From Streptomyces sp. NBC_00358 (lineage in GTDB: Bacteria > Actinomycetota > Actinomycetes > Streptomycetales > Streptomycetaceae): a stretch of 64,000 nucleotides of DNA. The notes beneath the pieces were generated by a model. The model saw nothing but the letters and a program-made list of their open reading frames with translations, was not told the DNA's origin and did no database searches. Positions 62,801 through 64,000 of this stretch are shown here, piece after piece (the stretch's first letter is position 1; every line of letters begins with the position of its first letter). The stretch lies in NCBI RefSeq assembly GCF_036099295.1, contig NZ_CP107976.1:7378001-7442000 (forward strand). The letters run 5' to 3'. The translations under genes and the position numbers were made by a program.

Positions 62801-62986
62801 GCCGTCTCCGGCTTCGCCGACGGGCGCGCGGTCGCCACTCCGGAGCCCGCCGCCGAAGCGATGAAGCCGGACTCGACCACGGCCCCGGCCCAGGCGGGCC
62901 TCGGCCATGAGGCACAGGGCCTCGCAGACCGGGTCGAGCGAGGGCTCCGCAAGACCGTCACCTCGGCCACGGAGAAGCCGTCATGA
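59852..62986 (+). CDS. Very long Pro/Ser/Gly-rich membrane protein
   Basis: The 1044-residue protein is almost entirely low-complexity Pro/Ser/Ala/Gly/Arg up to about residue 795, with many short quasi-repeats such as PPRTPES-RPVESPRTS (about 610-670). A single transmembrane helix follows (about 803-828, TAAACVVLGLGLIGGAVTGSWL). The C-terminal domain (about 830-1044) looks globular and extracellular and has a conserved-looking DTGCKDAFDPLLRQALAPVGCLRLL. The ATG at 59852 follows GAGGAAACGGGGGG. It overlaps the next gene, a subtilase, by ATGA, so the two probably work together. The long N-terminal tail would be cytoplasmic. No family assigned. Confidence 0.75.
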   Translation: MSTEARRASNTPGPTPSPAEAPSAQPTPPAPAGRPTPPPPAVPSHPATPPMTSAAPGRSARTAPPGGPTPAKPVRSPAPTLAGGEDWSAEDPPPNPPVSPSGSGHPASDRAPAFPPRPGNPPRGAAPSVPPQPVGPPSAREWSGSPTGRPAAEGGSRPFGDGSAPASAPKTPPAPGSAPDFPRFSPPASPPTSGLISAPGPVHASRVPSPPRSFDFFDTSAETAETAETAGTPGAPRSASPSGPGPTSLRTPGPASAGAPESGPSGTRGPASSGRPTSASRGVPGAAVPGGSTSAPSGTQRSAALGAQRLDSPAARGAASGTTSGSVATGGPGSVSGGGRGSAPGGLPTSASRGVPGGASTSTSGSAPTGAPGIGSTDGPGTGSTDGPGIGSDGGPGIGSTGGSGAVVSGRPGAVSPAAPASVSPGRPWSASSAAAGSVPSGTPGSDRPRSGSAGTSPAAAQRPAVPSAESRPPSEAVPHGPSASPAERPARPSEASERSAPDPAPQGPALASRPDGRRFPHLRPEARPGSSAPPPPAASARFPDAPPATAEPARPDGEQPTAAPSRPVGTQRPARPPYPARPEGTTPPRRPSEPPRPVEPPRTPGSPRPVESPRTSVPPRPVDSPQPTEPPRTPESLRPVESPRTSESFRPVEPPRATEPPRTSQPSRSFEGSWSSEFLEPSAPSRDFGNSRSSEPSQPVVPPRSSEAAAQGRPGAAGPAPVSGDGLAEAARLMRSAQGEQAAGVSPAAAPLTPSPSAVPAERAPGAQRPFVSFAEPETYGGDTGRTRPFRGRARPRTVTAAACVVLGLGLIGGAVTGSWLTGGNADGPGSSGAFTAAGELWHSVPVNQLFPPTVRGDGAGPGGSDRTWTRIAVAPDTGCKDAFDPLLRQALAPVGCLRLLRATYVDATRSHVTTVGLLFTKADAAGMTSLKARFRKEGLDRRADLMPRPYAAKGTDSAGFGKAQRASWTESVLTDAPVVVYAVSGFADGRAVATPEPAAEAMKPDSTTAPAQAGLGHEAQGLADRVERGLRKTVTSATEKPS

Positions 62987-64000
62987 CCCGCAAGGCCGCC
63001 CCCGTCAGCCGTACGCAGCGGACCCGTCCGCCCCGCCCGCCCGAAGCGACCGCCGGGGCCGGGCACCCCGCCGTGCCCGGGAACACCGGCGCAGCCGTGG
63101 CGAGCGTCCCGGCCGAGCGGAGCCGGCCGGCCGGACCGATCGGCGTGAGCCGGCTGTTCCGCAGGCCCGGACCGATCGGCACGGCCTTGTCGTTCCGCAC
63201 CGCCGAGACCGCCGAGACCGCCGAGACCGCCGAGACCGCCGAGACCGCCGAGACCGCCGAGACCGCCGAGACCGCCGAGACCGCGACCGCCACTGCCACC
63301 GTCACCGCGACCGTCGGCGCCACCGCCGGGTCCGCTGACGGCGGTGATCGCGTCGGCCGCCTGGGCGCGGCCCCGGTGTTCCGCGGGCCCCGGCTCTCGC
63401 GCAGGTCCGGCGCCCTCGCCGCCGTTCTCGCCGCCTCCCTCGCCCTGGTGCCCTCGACCGCCGCGCACGCCGACGGCATACGGGCCCAGCAGTGGGGCCT
63501 CGACGCGATGCACACGCAGCAGGCGTGGCGTACGACCAAGGGCAGGGGCATCACCGTCGCCGTCCTCGACACCGGCGTCGACTCCCGGCACCCGGACCTC
63601 GCGGGCAACGTGCTCGCCGAAAAGGACATGGTCGGTTTCGGCGCGAGCCGCGGTGACCGGGCCTGGGCCCGGCACGGCACCGCCATGGCGGGCATCATCG
63701 CCGGACACGGCCACGGGGCGGGGCACGCCGACGGTGTCATGGGGATCGCCCCGCAGGCGAAGATCCTGCCCGTCCGCGTGATCCTCGAAGACGGCGACCC
63801 GGCCCGCGCCAAGGCCCGTAACACCCGGGGCAACGCCCTCGCGGACGGCATCCGCTGGGCCACCGACCACGGGGCCGACGTCATCAACCTCTCCCTCGGC
63901 GACGACTCCAAGTCCGCCCACCCGGAGCCCGCCGAGGACGAAGCCGTCCAGTACGCGCTGAAGAAGGGCGTCGTCGTCGTCGCCTCGGCCGGCAACGGCG
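62983..64000 (+). CDS. Mycosin-like S8 subtilisin protease (truncated by window end)
   Basis: The partial product contains IRAQQWGLDAMHTQQAWRTTKGRGITVAVLDTGVD with catalytic Asp196, RHGTAMAGIIAG with His231, and a region leading to the oxyanion Asn. The Ser lies beyond the window. This is the arrangement of type VII secretion-associated mycosins. A signal-like hydrophobic segment (about 145-162, ending STAAHA) follows a 140-residue N-terminal part that includes nine ETA tripeptides. A GTG at 63376 would give an ordinary signal peptide, so the true start is uncertain. It overlaps the preceding membrane-protein gene by four bases. Confidence 0.85.
   Translation, partial: MTRKAAPVSRTQRTRPPRPPEATAGAGHPAVPGNTGAAVASVPAERSRPAGPIGVSRLFRRPGPIGTALSFRTAETAETAETAETAETAETAETAETAETATATATVTATVGATAGSADGGDRVGRLGAAPVFRGPRLSRRSGALAAVLAASLALVPSTAAHADGIRAQQWGLDAMHTQQAWRTTKGRGITVAVLDTGVDSRHPDLAGNVLAEKDMVGFGASRGDRAWARHGTAMAGIIAGHGHGAGHADGVMGIAPQAKILPVRVILEDGDPARAKARNTRGNALADGIRWATDHGADVINLSLGDDSKSAHPEPAEDEAVQYALKKGVVVVASAGNG
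63205..63285 (+). repeat. Nine-base tandem repeat GAGACCGCC
   Basis: Eight perfect copies and one variant lie in frame in the mycosin-like gene and encode Glu-Thr-Ala repeats. A short related run, GAAACAGCC, encodes AETAETAETA in the preceding gene at about 60510-60540. Confidence 0.9.

Noticed and set aside
63205..63285. Possible CRISPR-like array
   Set aside because: The units are nine bases with no spacers and are an in-frame codon repeat. No cas genes are present.
1..64000. tRNA, rRNA and riboswitches
   Set aside because: No cloverleaf, rRNA segment or cobalamin/glycine/SAM riboswitch core was recognised by eye, including upstream of the BtuF-like and ABC transporter genes. A covariance-model search would be decisive.

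Overview
This window is a high-GC chromosomal segment from a Streptomyces (or very close actinomycete). The evidence is the near-absolute G/C third-codon bias, frequent GTG/TTG starts with GGAG-type ribosome sites, a complete Pup-proteasome locus with a Streptomyces-type Pup ending in Gly-Gly-Glu, a conservon with its cytochrome P450, Tat genes next to pafBC, and tail-to-tail hairpin terminators without U-tracts. No rRNA, tRNA, transposase, integrase or CRISPR array was found. Most of the window looks like core chromosome, with accessory content at about 43-50 kb and 58-64 kb.

Layout. (1) 0.2-1.2 kb: an exported protein and a small ferredoxin. (2) 1.4-17.5 kb: the pupylation/proteasome locus (arc, dop, pup, an HNH endonuclease, prcB, prcA), a LacI regulator with a divergent MFS transporter, then pafA, two FKBP isomerases, pafB, pafC, a zinc-ribbon protein, a small membrane protein, tatA and tatC. 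(3) 17.5-21.3 kb: a diacylglycerol kinase-like lipid kinase and a Ski2/HelY-type helicase. (4) 21.7-29.2 kb: the ATP-dependent urea amidolyase system (allophanate hydrolase, urea carboxylase, two DUF1989 associated proteins) with a divergent TetR regulator. (5) 29.6-34.2 kb: a conservon (rarABCD/cvn9 type) ending in a CYP157-like P450 that lacks the ExxR motif. (6) 34.2-38.9 kb: a pseudouridine synthase, an APC permease, a siderophore-interacting reductase behind an iron box, and a 5'-3' exonuclease. (7) 39.1-42.8 kb: a glycine-betaine-type ABC importer whose permease is fused to two tandem binding domains. (8) 43.5-45.6 kb: a cupin/XRE regulator, a BtuF-like protein and an unknown protein. 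(9) 45.7-49.3 kb: an operon of Fe(II)/2-oxoglutarate oxygenase, SAM methyltransferase and carnitine-acyltransferase-like enzyme. (10) 49.7-51.9 kb: a TDT-family exporter with a divergent LysR. (11) 52.1-57.3 kb: a GlnA4-type gamma-glutamyl-amine pathway (amidohydrolase, GntR regulator, GlnA-like ligase, aldehyde dehydrogenase, SDR). (12) 57.4-64 kb: a DUF2510 protein, a PLP racemase/aldolase-fold enzyme, a very long disordered membrane protein, and a mycosin-like subtilase cut by the window end.

The strongest regulatory signals are two pairs of matching sites. One palindrome occurs in front of both the urea amidolyase operon and the APC permease 8 kb away, which predicts a urea/amide-uptake regulon controlled by the TetR gene. 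A second shared motif (CAATGG-N9-ATACCTT) lies in front of both the glutamyl-amidohydrolase and the glnA4-type gene, on either side of the GntR gene. The most novel pathway candidate is the oxygenase/methyltransferase/acyltransferase operon, which could make an O-acylated betaine-like metabolite. Several genes, including pafA, appear to have leaderless promoters.
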